The notes beneath the pieces are model-generated. The model saw only the letters and a list, made by a program, of their open reading frames with translations, searched no databases and was not told the DNA's origin. A DNA stretch of 64,000 nucleotides from Areca catechu (taxonomy: Eukaryota; Streptophyta; Magnoliopsida; Arecales; Arecaceae): NCBI GenBank assembly GCA_021397845.1, contig JAHSVC010000072.1, positions 1,676,001 to 1,740,000 on the forward strand. The letters are read 5' to 3'. The translations under genes were made by a program, and so were the position numbers. Positions 49,701 to 56,999 of the stretch are shown one piece after another. Position 1 is the stretch's first letter. The number at the start of each line of letters is the position of its first letter.

Positions 49701-52700
49701 TGGTTCCAAGGTGTCACGCCGATCAAATACAAGTTTGAAGGAAATTCTAAAATATAATCAGACTAAAATTGGGTCTTGATTAATAAGTAGATGTCCTTTT
49801 CCTTATTCCTATTTGATCAAATTTCCATCCAACCATCTATCCTTTAGTAATTAAATCTTGGCGATTCATGATTCCTTTCCTTTAGTCCCATATCAGAAAA
49901 ATACAAAGACTTCTCCCTTCCCAACACCTATAAAAAGGCTTCCATACCTCCACTTCAAGGCATCAACCCCTGGAATCCCTTTAGAGCCTTGCATAGAGGG
50001 AGAGGAAGGGAAGGTCATCACGGCTAAGCAGTTTTCTTCTTTGAAGAGTAGATGAGGTTTTGGTATTTATATTTTATACTTTTCTTTATGTAATTAGTGC
50101 TTAATTATAATGTTTGCTTTTCATGAATAAATTATTTTTCATTAGTTCAAGTAGTGTTCTTTATGTCTAGACTATAATTAGATTTTAGAATAGCTTATGA
50201 CTACATAGAGACGAGTCGTGATCCCAGAATACGATTCGTACTCAGCAAGATATGCTATGCTCGGAATCTAATTATAACTTTTTTTATGATTAGATAGGAG
50301 CGAATCAAGGTCCATATTCAGTGAGATGGGCTATGCTCGGGGATCAATCATAATTGAAAAATTACATATTGAACGAGTACTTAATATAATACTAAACTCC
50401 AAATCGAAACCCCATACATCTTTCATATTCTTGTTAATCTCTTGTTTATTAGTTTAATTTTTGTTTCTAGTTATAAAAATATTTCCACTCTTTTATCTAT
50501 CTAATCTAATTAAAACTCTAACAATAATCTTGAAAGTGGACATAATCCCAATAATCCCTGAGGATATATCTCCCGACTCATCCTAACAACGGTTGAGTTG
50601 GTAAAATTTTTTTGACCACCTACGACAGCGATCAATATCTTGCAAATATAAACATACAAAGCACCAAATGAAACATCAATAGTAAATTGTACCATTTATA
50701 TGTAGACAGACTATACATCTTCTGGGTCCACTGATGCCTGTCATTGTACCCAGCATCCTTCTCTAACTCAGGCATCTGTAACACATCTTCAGGTCCATTT
50801 GCCATGGTGATTTCCTTGTGACTAAATGTTCTCTGTGGGAAGAGAGAAGAAAAGATTCAAAGTTACATGGCTAATTTTGAATTTAACTAATCTTGAAATA
50901 ACCAAGTGCATGTAGGTATGAAAAACCTCAACCAGGGGAAGATCTTTCAGTTTCAGTAGTTCAGTTTTGCAATCTATGCTGCAGATATCATCACCAGTCT
51001 GGATTGGAAAACATTTATCAGCAAATCTGTATTTCTGGCAACAACAAATAGCTCAATAGAAGTAATCTTTGATGACTTCCAATCTCACCCTATCACAGAT
51101 ATACTCGCCATAACGTCACATAAGACACAGGCTGGCTCTCCAGGTAGAGGAAAGCGTTGTTCATGTCTCTCCTTAACTCGACAACTCTCTTCTCCATGAG
51201 CTGAAAAGAAGATTACACTGAATCAGAATTCATGGCTGCTAAAAATCCAGAAATGCAAAAGAAACTGAGAAAATTTTTCACGTCATGTTTCTTATTGTAA
51301 AACCTAGAATCAAGACTTTAAATATGACTGAGATTCTTCAAGATCATTGAAAGGACAAGAAGGAATATGGTTTTCACATAAACCATCAGTCATCCCATCA
51401 TTGTATAAGGGCACATTATATCTATCAAAAAGTTTCTGATAAACCCAAAAAAGATGACAGGTTAACGGTGCTAGCACATACAGTTTTATTACCAACCACA
51501 ACCTATGAAACAACAGAAAAGAGATAGTGCACCTTCTCTCAGAATTGCTAAATGATAATCAAAGTTGCAAGACATAAATTACACAAAAAAAAAAAAGATA
51601 GCATGCAAAATTTTAGATGCCTACTCATCAACTTCTTACTTTAATTGTTATGTGCTCATTATGGTTGCAAAAAGATAAAGCATATTGCAATATATCTAGA
51701 TGATGCTTCTGACAATAAAAAGGTGAAATTTTAGTTTTAAACATTAAGTGTATTTGCTTTAGTAACAACAGTTAGTCACTAGCAATTATAGTACTACAAG
51801 AAAAATGCTATGGCAATAGAAAATATTGACTGACTGGAAAGAGATAGGACAACAGCAGAAATACTGAGTAATGCAAATCTCAACAGGCATACAAGCAGAA
51901 ATACTAACCAATGCAAATCTCAACAGGGATATAAGCTAAATACACAGTTATACTATCTCATAAACCACAATAACAGTTGCATGTCAAAAACACTCTGCAT
52001 ACGACATATTTACATATTCATAAAAAACTGAAATAATTCACAAAAGAAACAGGACTTTACATGCATATATCACTTTGCAAATCAATTAAAACTTCCTAAA
52101 CTCAAAGTGTAGCATGCACTGAGGACTGACCCTGTGAGAAAGATAAACTAACCATACTGCAGCAGGTTTGATCCAGGAAGCAGGAATGTGTTTAACTTGA
52201 GTAGGAGATGCAATTGGGATGTAATGGAGCAACAGTAAGTTCATGTAGTCAACAGTCCATTATCATGCAAGGAATAAAGGCAGAATCTAGGTTAGGAAGA
52301 AATTTAAGAAACAAATTTGGCATCACAACATAGAGGATTACTGCTTCAAGGCAGTACATAATCATTGAATGCAGAAGAGGCTGAAGAGAGAGAAATTTGC
52401 AACAAAAGTGACATGGTGACTAGAAAGTTGACCAACTGCAGGCAGACTTATACATATATGGTGCATGTAAAATAAATTTGAAAATCGCAAATCAGTCAGG
52501 AAGGCAGGCAGGCACAATCATGCACACACATACTTATGAGTGAAAAACATATGATGCATGTAAATAAAATTTGAAAATCACAAATCATCAATGGAATGTA
52601 GAATAAGAACAGTATTTTGGTAGAATCATGATTAATTTTGAAACAAAAATTTAGCAACATTTAAAGAAACTACTTAAGAATTTATTATTATAAAAATCTT

Positions 52701-55190
52701 TGTAATTATGGAGATTACAGAAGAAGAAAGAACATATGGCTTAAAGTCTACAATTAGAAGTTAATAGGGCAGTAACTGCCTGTTCATAGGCTTAACCAAA
52801 CATGTTTCTCTATGATTTCTTCTCTAGGAATCTATTTGCTAAATTCACACCTTCTACTTTTAATACTGTTTCAAGTCACAAAATTGATCATTGCATCTAC
52901 TGCTCTTTTTTTTTTCAAAATAAAGTTTTTTAAAAAAAAAAAACTTACAACATGGCACTAATAAGTTGAGTATTATGGTTGGTTGAACCATAACAAAAAG
53001 ATTTGAAACTATATTTCGCACAAACAGTCAGGATATCACATGCTGAAGTCACCAAACCACCTTTTCAAATCAAGGAAAGAAGATCACATGTGAATGACAA
53101 AATCTACCCACCAATTGAACAAATTTAAAAATGAATAAAAACATGCAAACTAATATAGTGCATCAAAAAATTCACCAGAATTTGAGCATCCAGTTTTTTC
53201 TCATGTTCTTCATATGAAGTTCTTTCTTTTCCTGAGGCACAAAAGCTTCCTTCAAAAATATAACAAAAACAAGAAAACGAAGAAGGAAACCTTCAAACAC
53301 CATATGCTACAATTATTTACCAGATTTCTTTTTTTAAAAAAAAATTGCCAGCAGATATAATAAGCCTTTTCTAGTAAAAAACCAAAGTTTCCACAATGCA
53401 GGATGCCATGGTTCCACTAAAATTTCAGAACTATTATCTACAGATTGTTCCATTTTACTGGTAAACATATTCATCATCATATTAATTGTAGAAATAGAGA
53501 TACATGTCTCTTATTGCAGGTGGGGATAATTCAGTTAATTAAGCACCTACAAGACAAAACTGATTGAACAACTTCTAAGTCAAAACGATTATATGTGCAA
53601 TGAAAATTTATAAGTCAATGTGCATGTCTTCAAAGAAATTAACCTTGCGCGTCATAATGGGCTCACAATCCCCGCTGAAGTCACCTGTCAAACGATGTAT
53701 GAGGATGCTATCAAATTCTGAAAGCCCAAGCATGGTCTGAAATAAACAATAATTTGAATCAAAATTGCTTCTAGATAAATAAAAATGAGAACAAAAACCT
53801 ACCAATGAACTTGGAGATGTATCAAGGGAAACCTGAGAAGTTCCTATTTCTTTCCTGTAATTTAGCAAACCAAATAACACAATAAAATGAAACATCTGAC
53901 AAACTTGAAAGATTGCCATCTATTGCAAGGACTGCCGAAAATACAGGTGCTGTAAGGAAAATATAAAATTGTAAATGATGCTGAAGGTAAAACATGTCAC
54001 ATGGTCTAAGAAGCAACTATTAATTTATGTATACATGAACCATTGCATCAAACTGATCACAAGCTCTGAATTATGAACAAGGCACTTGGAACCAAACCAC
54101 GGCTGTAACTATTAATTTATGTATACATGAACTATTGCATCAAACTGATCGCAAGCTCTGAATTATGAACAAGGCACTTGGAACTAAACCAGGGCTGTCA
54201 ACAGGCTGGACCTATGCAAGATCCAAATGAAAACTCAATGAGCTGATTGGTCAAAGACATATCATGCTACAGGCAAGCTCTCATGAAGCCCGTGATTTTT
54301 CACTCGTAGGGCATGTTTAATAGCTAGCGTTTCACTAATATCATGTTTATATACCAAATCATTATCAATATCATGAATGCTCCTTGTCATGTTCATTATG
54401 CAAGTAAATTTTGCACTAAAACATACTCCATTAGCATCGTTGCCCACTTCCATCTTTACACATGTGTCAATCTTCCTTCACTTGCTCCTCGGTGACTTTA
54501 CTAATGGTAACTAGATATATAGCAAAAGTTCCAGGGAAATAAAATCAGCTCCAATTTGATGGAACATGAAAAAAAAAAGGAAAAAACTTTTCAGGGTCAT
54601 TTTCTTCCATCATTAACAACTGAGTGATACACCCCAAAATACGATTTTGGCGTGACGGTATACAACTAATTGAAAGCTGAACTAAAGCCTAAATGGGATT
54701 TGAAGGGTAGCAGGGAAAAGACTGGACCGATACATGAGGGCAGGAATCGATTCTAGTTCATCAAAAAAAAATGAATTTTGGGCGCGATAGAAGAAGAAGG
54801 ACATAAGGAGGATGGCTTTGCCTTATCTTCTCGATGTAGCCTTGATGGGAGAAACTCGTCTGGCTTTGCTCCTTGGTACTCGCCGCCTCCTGGTGCAGCT
54901 TTCCTTCGTGCTTCCGCTTCCGATGCCGAGAATGAGAGGGGGCGTCCTTCCTGTTCTCCGGGCTCTCTTCCGGAGTTGGTTCGCCGCTGGTAGCGGTGGT
55001 GGATGGTGCGTTTCCGATCGCGGCGTTATATGCTGGAAACGAATACCAAATGAATTGAAAAAAATACTCGGGAGGAAAGAGAAAGATAGAGGGAGGATAC
55101 CTTTGAGGTTTTGGAGGACGGAGGAGAGGCTCAAGTCTTTGTTGTAAGCGAAAGAGGAGTTCTTGTAAAAGTTGGTTCGCGTGCTGCCAT
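25639..55190 (-). CDS. Host gene: multi-zinc-finger protein (HIT finger, CCHC knuckle, Cys/His-rich C-terminus), about 16 exons
   Basis: I assembled this gene from splice sites and phase on the minus strand. The N-terminus (ATG at 55190) carries RTNFYKN and YNKDLSLSSVLQNLK, then a charged Pro/Ser/Lys-rich part. Next comes a HIT-type zinc finger (PGEPACVLC, RYGEYICD, DDICSIDC), then a CCHC knuckle CWRCQKPGHLAEDC, then paired cysteines with a GH...H...HPSH run, then VKCCKSTC and LVCHYC, and a C-terminus ending DFIF. Zinc modules of this kind usually bind nucleic acid or protein; the HIT finger resembles the one at the N-terminus of plant DEAD-box helicase RH41, but no helicase domain is present. 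Splice phases agree at nearly every junction. Four single-base losses at short homopolymers break the literal frame (55186-55188, 53904, about 51105, about 34508), yet no exon has an in-frame stop. I read this as an intact gene with consensus errors, or a very young pseudogene. The gene name is not known to me. The exon near 53200 and the end of exon 2 are unsettled. Confidence 0.75.
25838..25897 (-). CDS. Zinc-finger gene exon 15
   Basis: The acceptor CTCGTTAG and the donor ACTTG|GTATGT enclose 60 bp reading NGTGLSVICGSICCDDHFT, with both junctions splitting Trp codons. Confidence 0.8.
26252..26364 (-). CDS. Zinc-finger gene exon 14
   Basis: The acceptor TGGTGCAG and the donor ACATG|GTAGTT enclose 113 bp containing VKCCKSTC and LVCHYCLDKAFDKFYDMY. 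An 8.1-kb intron full of retroelements precedes it. Confidence 0.82.
26365..27103. other. Intron sequence with a LINE scrap
   Basis: Between exon 14 and the copia-type element there is AT-rich intron DNA. The only recognisable item is the LINE-derived piece at 26716-26990. Confidence 0.5.
26716..26990 (+). mobile_element. LINE reverse-transcriptase C-terminal fragment (plus strand)
   Basis: The frame reads YNVHLKAPQCAINQHKKLTS, then RFLWYRGNGG, then GLG-S*GIQD. This order (SRFLW-G ... GGLGI-D) is typical of the region just after the thumb of plant LINE RTs. No ends or duplications are visible; it is a short degenerate remnant. Confidence 0.5.
27104..27108. repeat. Target-site duplication ATGAT (outer element, left)
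   Basis: Identical to 33771-33775. Confidence 0.8.
27109..27975 (+). repeat. Left LTR of outer copia-type element (interrupted)
   Basis: It aligns with 32871-33770. Its last nine bases (TACCACAACA region) lie at 31254-31262, beyond the nested insertion. The 3' half is also similar to the inner element's LTRs, showing one family with diverged U3 regions. Confidence 0.8.
27976..28841 (+). repeat. Left LTR of inner element
   Basis: 866 bp. It contains a TATA box (ACTATAAAAATATAG near 28490) and ends ACCACAACA. Its first two bases have mutated from TG to TA. Confidence 0.85.
28844..28853 (+). other. Primer-binding site (Met-tRNA type)
   Basis: TGGTATCAGA, two bases after the left LTR, matches the start of the common plant Ty1/copia primer site. 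Confidence 0.75.
28890..29735 (+). pseudogene. Inner element gag remnant
   Basis: From the ATG at 28890 the frames, with several stops, show QQGLINALMYERP, WRRLQMQVVSTIRLYLADN and LWKKLEELYMAK, the usual copia gag core. An intact knuckle KCYQCDELRHHVKDC follows near 29580-29630. Gag would form the particle. A protease-like segment (HIYCTEELFDSLKSKK) follows at about 29755-29810. Stops make it non-functional. Confidence 0.75.
30397..31248 (+). repeat. Right LTR of inner element
   Basis: 852 bp, starting TGTTGGACTAGCG after a purine-rich tract (GAGGTGGAGGA) and ending ACCATAACA. Confidence 0.85.
31309..32120 (+). pseudogene. Outer element gag remnant
   Basis: The ATG at 31309 opens MKKTSIINVEIDQFDEKNNF. 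Later pieces in shifted frames include IQEDLSNFQRILIDLLSV (about 31660-31715) and a knuckle with the first Cys lost (YYQCDELGHRVLDC, about 31995-32035). It is parallel to the inner gag but diverged, and it has frameshifts and stops. Confidence 0.72.
32871..33770 (+). repeat. Right LTR of outer element
   Basis: 900 bp, starting TGTTAGAAAAATGCC after GAGATGAAGG and ending GATACCACAACA, followed directly by the TSD. Confidence 0.83.
33771..33775. repeat. Target-site duplication ATGAT (outer element, right)
   Basis: Identical to 27104-27108. Confidence 0.8.
33776..34506. other. Intron sequence
   Basis: No gene or repeat recognised; the short plus-strand ORF at 33812-33994 has no family features. 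Confidence 0.4.
34507..34576 (-). CDS. Zinc-finger gene exon 13 (His run)
   Basis: The acceptor GTGCAG and the donor TTG|GTAAGC enclose 70 bp reading HLTAHICAHPSHQRFYSYKL. One missing T in the last codon (CGTTG for CGTTTG) would restore phase 0 before exon 14. The His residues may pair with the cysteines of exon 12. Confidence 0.7.
34577..36610. other. Intron sequence containing MITE copy 1
   Basis: AT-rich intron. Apart from the GGTACC-rich MITE at 35731-36048, nothing was recognised. Confidence 0.45.
35731..36048 (-). mobile_element. GGTACC-rich MITE, copy 1 (MULE-like)
   Basis: A 318-bp element flanked by the perfect 9-bp duplication GTCTTACCC (35722-35730 and 36049-36057). It is packed with CCGGTAC/GTACCGG palindromes and has an internal A/T-rich segment. 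In reverse complement it aligns along its whole length with copy 3. Nine-base target duplications are the hallmark of Mutator-like elements. It has no coding capacity. Confidence 0.75.
36611..36714 (-). CDS. Zinc-finger gene exon 12 (paired cysteines)
   Basis: The acceptor TTCTACAG and the donor ACAG|GTTAAG enclose 104 bp reading CQQIGKNSSS, then ATCNTCHGSSSLALCLDCN. The CX2C...CX2C arrangement suggests another zinc site. Confidence 0.8.
36715..38592. other. Intron sequence
   Basis: No transposon ends seen. It contains a 69-bp tandem duplication near 37075-37195. Confidence 0.45.
37075..37195. repeat. Imperfect 69-bp tandem duplication
   Basis: CATCTCACAGCACTATATGC at 37075 is matched by CATCTTAGAGCACTATATAC at 37144, and the similarity continues through AATCATGTGAA. 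Confidence 0.7.
38593..38654 (-). CDS. Zinc-finger gene exon 11
   Basis: The acceptor CTCTTAG and the donor AAAAG|GTTTAC enclose 62 bp reading EPVSDYRLNPIPKDLRALYK. It ends in AG, which completes an Arg codon with exon 12. Confidence 0.8.
38760..38835 (-). CDS. Zinc-finger gene exon 10 (CCHC knuckle)
   Basis: The acceptor TGTTACAG precedes C-TGG-AGA-TGT. With exon 9 it gives CWRCQKPGHLAEDC, a perfect CX2CX4HX4C knuckle. The donor CAG|GTTTTA is in phase 0. Confidence 0.85.
38836..40811. other. Intron sequence left of the Athila-like element
   Basis: AT-rich, with an A23-type homopolymer at 40312-40330. No gene recognised. Confidence 0.4.
40812..40816. repeat. Target-site duplication ATATC (Athila-like, left)
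   Basis: Identical to 50635-50639. Confidence 0.8.
40817..42969 (+). repeat. Left LTR of Athila-like element
   Basis: 2153 bp, co-linear with the right LTR. It contains a compositionally odd block rich in CCATC/GCC triplets (about 41130-41880) that makes long open frames but no recognised protein. Confidence 0.85.
42975..42996 (+). other. Primer-binding site of Athila-like element
   Basis: TAGCACCATTATTGGGAATC resembles the TGGCACCGTTGCCGGGGA-type site and starts about six bases after the LTR. Confidence 0.6.
44026..44316 (+). pseudogene. Athila-like gag remnant
   Basis: The frame reads FLKKYFSIGKTNQIQKAITS, then FFQLDGEMFHETWERLKELI, then HHTISKWQLVQCFYDGL. This is the conserved Retrotrans_gag core in Athila-type spacing. 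It is part of a longer gag with stops on both sides. Confidence 0.8.
45091..45830 (+). pseudogene. Athila-like protease-region remnant
   Basis: From 45091 the frame reads TFRSGKVLKQ, then LELFKQVHINLPLLNAIKQV, then YAKSLKDLC, the usual Athila segment before protease. Further on (about 45640-45770) come LQLADKSLKVSLGIIEDVLA and FYFYVDFIILDM, an aspartic-protease-like tail. The catalytic DxG is not seen; the region is frameshifted. Confidence 0.75.
45875..46190 (+). mobile_element. GGTACC-rich MITE, copy 2
   Basis: 316 bp, starting CAAGGATCGCTAAACCGG and ending GGTTCCATGAACCTT, with a perfect 9-bp duplication GGTTGAATG (45866-45874 and 46191-46199). The ends form an imperfect inverted repeat (CAAGGATC versus AAGGTTC). 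The core is more diverged than in copies 1 and 3. Confidence 0.75.
46200..47060 (+). pseudogene. Athila-like internal coding remnant after protease
   Basis: Open pieces such as VLEELIEETTHNILLQDLQA (about 46230-46290) and a second acidic ORF (46344-46532) resemble the poorly conserved stretch between protease and RT of Athila elements. Near 47010-47050 FKLSAPERQPNF resembles the terminal segment before the 3' non-coding region. RT and integrase are absent between them. Confidence 0.5.
47401..47736 (+). mobile_element. GGTACC-rich MITE, copy 3
   Basis: About 336 bp, starting CAAGGTCTGCTGAACC and ending GGTACCACGAACCATGG. It aligns along its whole length with the reverse complement of copy 1. 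No clean 9-bp duplication remains (left GGAATAAAT, right GTAAATTAC). Confidence 0.7.
47737..48510. other. 3' non-coding region of Athila-like element
   Basis: No ORF of note. A degenerate repeated phrase, (T/A)AGT-ATCGGGTCCCTTC-CCTAAG...AAAGGTGG-AATG, recurs near 47930, 48035 and 48125. It ends with the purine-rich stretch before the right LTR. Confidence 0.5.
48511..50634 (+). repeat. Right LTR of Athila-like element
   Basis: 2124 bp, co-linear with 40817-42969 with many substitutions and small indels, indicating an old insertion. Confidence 0.85.
50635..50639. repeat. Target-site duplication ATATC (Athila-like, right)
   Basis: Identical to 40812-40816. Confidence 0.8.
50693..50832 (-). 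CDS. Zinc-finger gene exon 9
   Basis: The acceptor TTCCCACAG and the donor AAATG|GTACAA enclose 140 bp ending QKMYSLSTYK plus TG, which completes the first Cys codon of the CCHC knuckle across an 11.9-kb intron. The Athila-like element begins only 59 bp beyond this exon. Confidence 0.8.
50927..50998 (-). CDS. Zinc-finger gene exon 8 (second half of HIT finger)
   Basis: The acceptor AATCCAG and the donor GAG|GTTTTTC enclose 72 bp reading TGDDICSIDCKTELLKLKDL and onward. It supplies the DDxCSxxC part of the HIT finger, split from its first half by a short intron. Confidence 0.8.
51089..51200 (-). CDS. Zinc-finger gene exon 7 (first half of HIT finger)
   Basis: The acceptor TTTTCAG and the donor AGG|GTGAGA are clear. 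The frame reads HGEESCRVKERHEQRFPLPG, then EPACVLC. One missing G (TGT-GACG) shifts the frame before RYGEYICDR. CX2C followed by RYGEYIC is the first half of a HIT-type finger. Confidence 0.75.
51201..53175. other. Intron sequence
   Basis: AT-rich. It contains a 40-bp tandem duplication at 51854-51938 (AGCAGAAATACT...AATGCAAATCTCAACAGG) and a diverged ~96-bp repeat near 52452 and 52548. No gene or intact transposon seen. Confidence 0.45.
53176..53231 (-). CDS. Possible zinc-finger gene exon 6
   Basis: CCTCAG|GAAAAG and CTG|GTGAAT bound 56 bp. One frame reads EKERTSYEEHEKKLDAQIL, which looks coding, but its phase does not fit exon 5 or exon 7 without an indel. Confidence 0.35.
53644..53736 (-). 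CDS. Zinc-finger gene exon 5
   Basis: The acceptor ATTTCAG and the donor AAG|GTTAAT enclose 93 bp (31 codons) reading TMLGLSEFDSILIHRLTGDF and onward, in phase with exon 4. Confidence 0.75.
53803..53854 (-). CDS. Zinc-finger gene exon 4
   Basis: The acceptor AATTACAG and the donor TTG|GTAGG enclose 52 bp reading KEIGTSQVSLDTSPSSL, ending in phase 0. Confidence 0.7.
53904..53949 (-). CDS. Zinc-finger gene exon 3
   Basis: The acceptor CTTACAG precedes 53949 and the frame reads PVFSAVLAIDGNLS. The donor as written is CAAG|TTTGTC. One extra G would make a normal CAAG|GTTTGTC and keep phase with exon 4. Confidence 0.6.
54016..54199. repeat. 92-bp tandem duplication
   Basis: ACTATTAATTTATGTATACA starts at 54016 and again at 54108, and the following 90 bases are nearly identical. 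It lies in the intron between exons 2 and 3. Confidence 0.9.
54822..55032 (-). CDS. Zinc-finger gene exon 2 (charged linker)
   Basis: The acceptor TTTCCAG precedes 55032. Joined to exon 1 it reads LKAYNAAIGNAP, then an acidic Pro/Glu part and a basic HSRHRKRKHEGK part that could be a nuclear-localisation signal. No GT donor fits. The candidates are GC donors at 54822 (AAGATAAG|GCAAAG) or 54842 (CATCAAG|GCTACA). Only the latter gives the phase needed by exon 3. Confidence 0.6.
55101..55190 (-). CDS. Zinc-finger gene exon 1
   Basis: ATG at 55190; donor CTCAAAG|GTATCC at 55101/55100. The literal frame from the ATG stops after 19 codons. Restoring one C in ATGGC-AGC opens STRTNFYKN...SVLQNLK, whose end is in phase 1 and fits exon 2. 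CT-rich DNA upstream (55210-55240) looks like a plant core-promoter pyrimidine patch. Confidence 0.65.
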
Positions 55191-55479
55191 CTCTAAGTCT
55201 CTACCACTTCTTCTCCGATGCGATCCAGTCCGAGAGAGAGAGAGGAGCACTGAGACGATGGAAATGGCGACCCAGGAAAGACCAGAGGAGTAAAGTTAGA
55301 ACCCTGCACCTTCGTGGAATAAGAAATTATGTGGAAGGGTTATTTGGAAGACAATCTACATGTATATCGGCATCAGGTTTACCGACTTTTATGAGCAAAA
55401 TGACAGATTCCCTTTACTAATTCTGTAGTAGGTAATCCATTTATAATAATTTAATAGTGCTCTACTATATTACTGTATT

Positions 55480-56275
55480 TGGTACATTTTTTAAAATGGT
55501 AACTTATATTATATGGATGGTAATCCAGATTACCACCTCTTAAATACTTTTTGGATAATATTATCCTTTCTTCTCCATTCCTCTTATAATATATTCTATA
55601 ATATAGCATTATAATAATATATTATATTATTATAATATTATATAATATAGTATAATATTAATATCTTTTATTAATATTACATTATAAAATTGGTTATATT
55701 ATATTATATTATTATAATGTTATATTATAATATTATATAATACATTATAATATTTTAATATTAATATAATATAACATAATATAAATTATAAATTATATTT
55801 TATAATATAAAATGTATTATATTATATTATATATGTTAAATATAATATAGTATATTTATATTAAATATATTATATATAATATAAATATATTATATTAAAT
55901 TTAATAATGTAATATATAAATTTAATATATTATTTAATATATGTTAATAATATATTAAATATATTATCTATTAATATATAATTTTTATATTAAAATGTTT
56001 GGTGTAAAAAATATTTTTTAATATTTTAATTTTAATATAAAAATATAAAATATTTAATATATTTTATAATATAAAATATTAAATATATATATATTATAAA
56101 TAAAATATAAATTTAATTTCAAGATTTTTGAATATTTGATTTTATCTTATGCAATATTATTCGCATGTGCCAAATATAATAATCTACATTACCTATAATT
56201 TACATTACTAGCAATCCATATTATTAGTAATCCACGTTACCTTTCAGGATTGCCTAGCAATGCACTAAATGCAAT
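55480..56275. repeat. Very AT-rich block, possible MITE with imperfect inverted ends
   Basis: The core (about 55560-56110) is almost only A and T, in TATAATAT and TTAATAT words. The outer ends look related in inverted orientation: TACTGTATTTGGTACATT on the left versus GATTGCATTTAGTGCATT on the right (reverse complement). GGTAATCC/GGATTACC words also recur on both sides. This would fit a MITE whose core expanded as a microsatellite. Confidence 0.4.
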
Positions 56276-56954
56276 CTAAAAGCATGATTTGGACTGAGAT
56301 ATTTCACATCCTCAATGCAATTCCATGGTATTTTATTTTTAAATCCATTGATTATATTTCAACTAAATTGGTACGAGCCATCTATAATTCTATATTATCA
56401 AAAAAAATACCGATAAAATTATTACAAGCAACCTCTTAGCATAATTTAATATCATTATATAAGTTATTTATAAATTATACAAAATGATTTGATTCATAGG
56501 AATCAATTAGTGCAGGGTGATGAAGGTTGATATCACAAATGGAGCTGAATTCTGAGTTAATATGCATTTGTAGGACTTGTTGCTCTAAGTTCAATCCAAT
56601 GAACAGCATGGAATTGTCAGAGTTGCAAGTATAGTTGCTAGTTTAGTAAAAATAGATTTGACACATTTAAAAAAATTTTAAAAAAATAAAAATTGATTGA
56701 AGTCAATCATTTAGAACGAGCAAAGATATATATAAAAAAATAAAAATAAGAAATAAGAAATAAAGAAAATGATATTAGGATTTTTGTTGGATTATATGTA
56801 ATTTAATAAATATATCACAAGTTTGTGGGGGCCTTTTAAAAGTGCCCATTTTTTTATCCTTCTTGATGCCTGAAAATACTCGTGTATTATTAGAATTGTA
56901 TTTTCTAGTAATTATGCAACATCTAGGAGAGATCTTTGATTAGCTAACCTCAAC

Positions 56955-56955
<1 letters not shown>

Positions 56956-56997
<42 letters not shown>
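56956..56997. repeat. Poly-T followed by 32 consecutive G
   Basis: Ten T are followed by G from 56966 to 56997. Such a run is extremely rare in plant DNA and could be a real G-quadruplex-forming tract or a sequencing or assembly artefact. Confidence 0.95.

Positions 56998-56999
<2 letters not shown>

Larger units (their letters stand above)
40817..50634 (+). mobile_element. Athila-like non-autonomous Ty3/gypsy element
   Basis: LTRs of about 2.15 kb (40817-42969 and 48511-50634) start TGATAATTA and end GATCA or AATCA. A perfect 5-bp TSD ATATC flanks the element. A primer site TAGCACCATTATTGGGAAT follows the left LTR, a diverged form of the Asp-tRNA-type site of Athila elements. A purine-rich AAGTTGGAAAGTA precedes the right LTR. 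The interior holds gag and protease remnants but no RT or integrase. Two GGTACC MITEs have landed in it. The intron it occupies was about 2 kb before insertion. Confidence 0.87.

Noticed and set aside
54778..55293. Plus-strand ORFs of 60-111 codons near the zinc-finger gene start
   Set aside because: They are shadows of exon 1, exon 2 and the promoter on the opposite strand, with no domain features.
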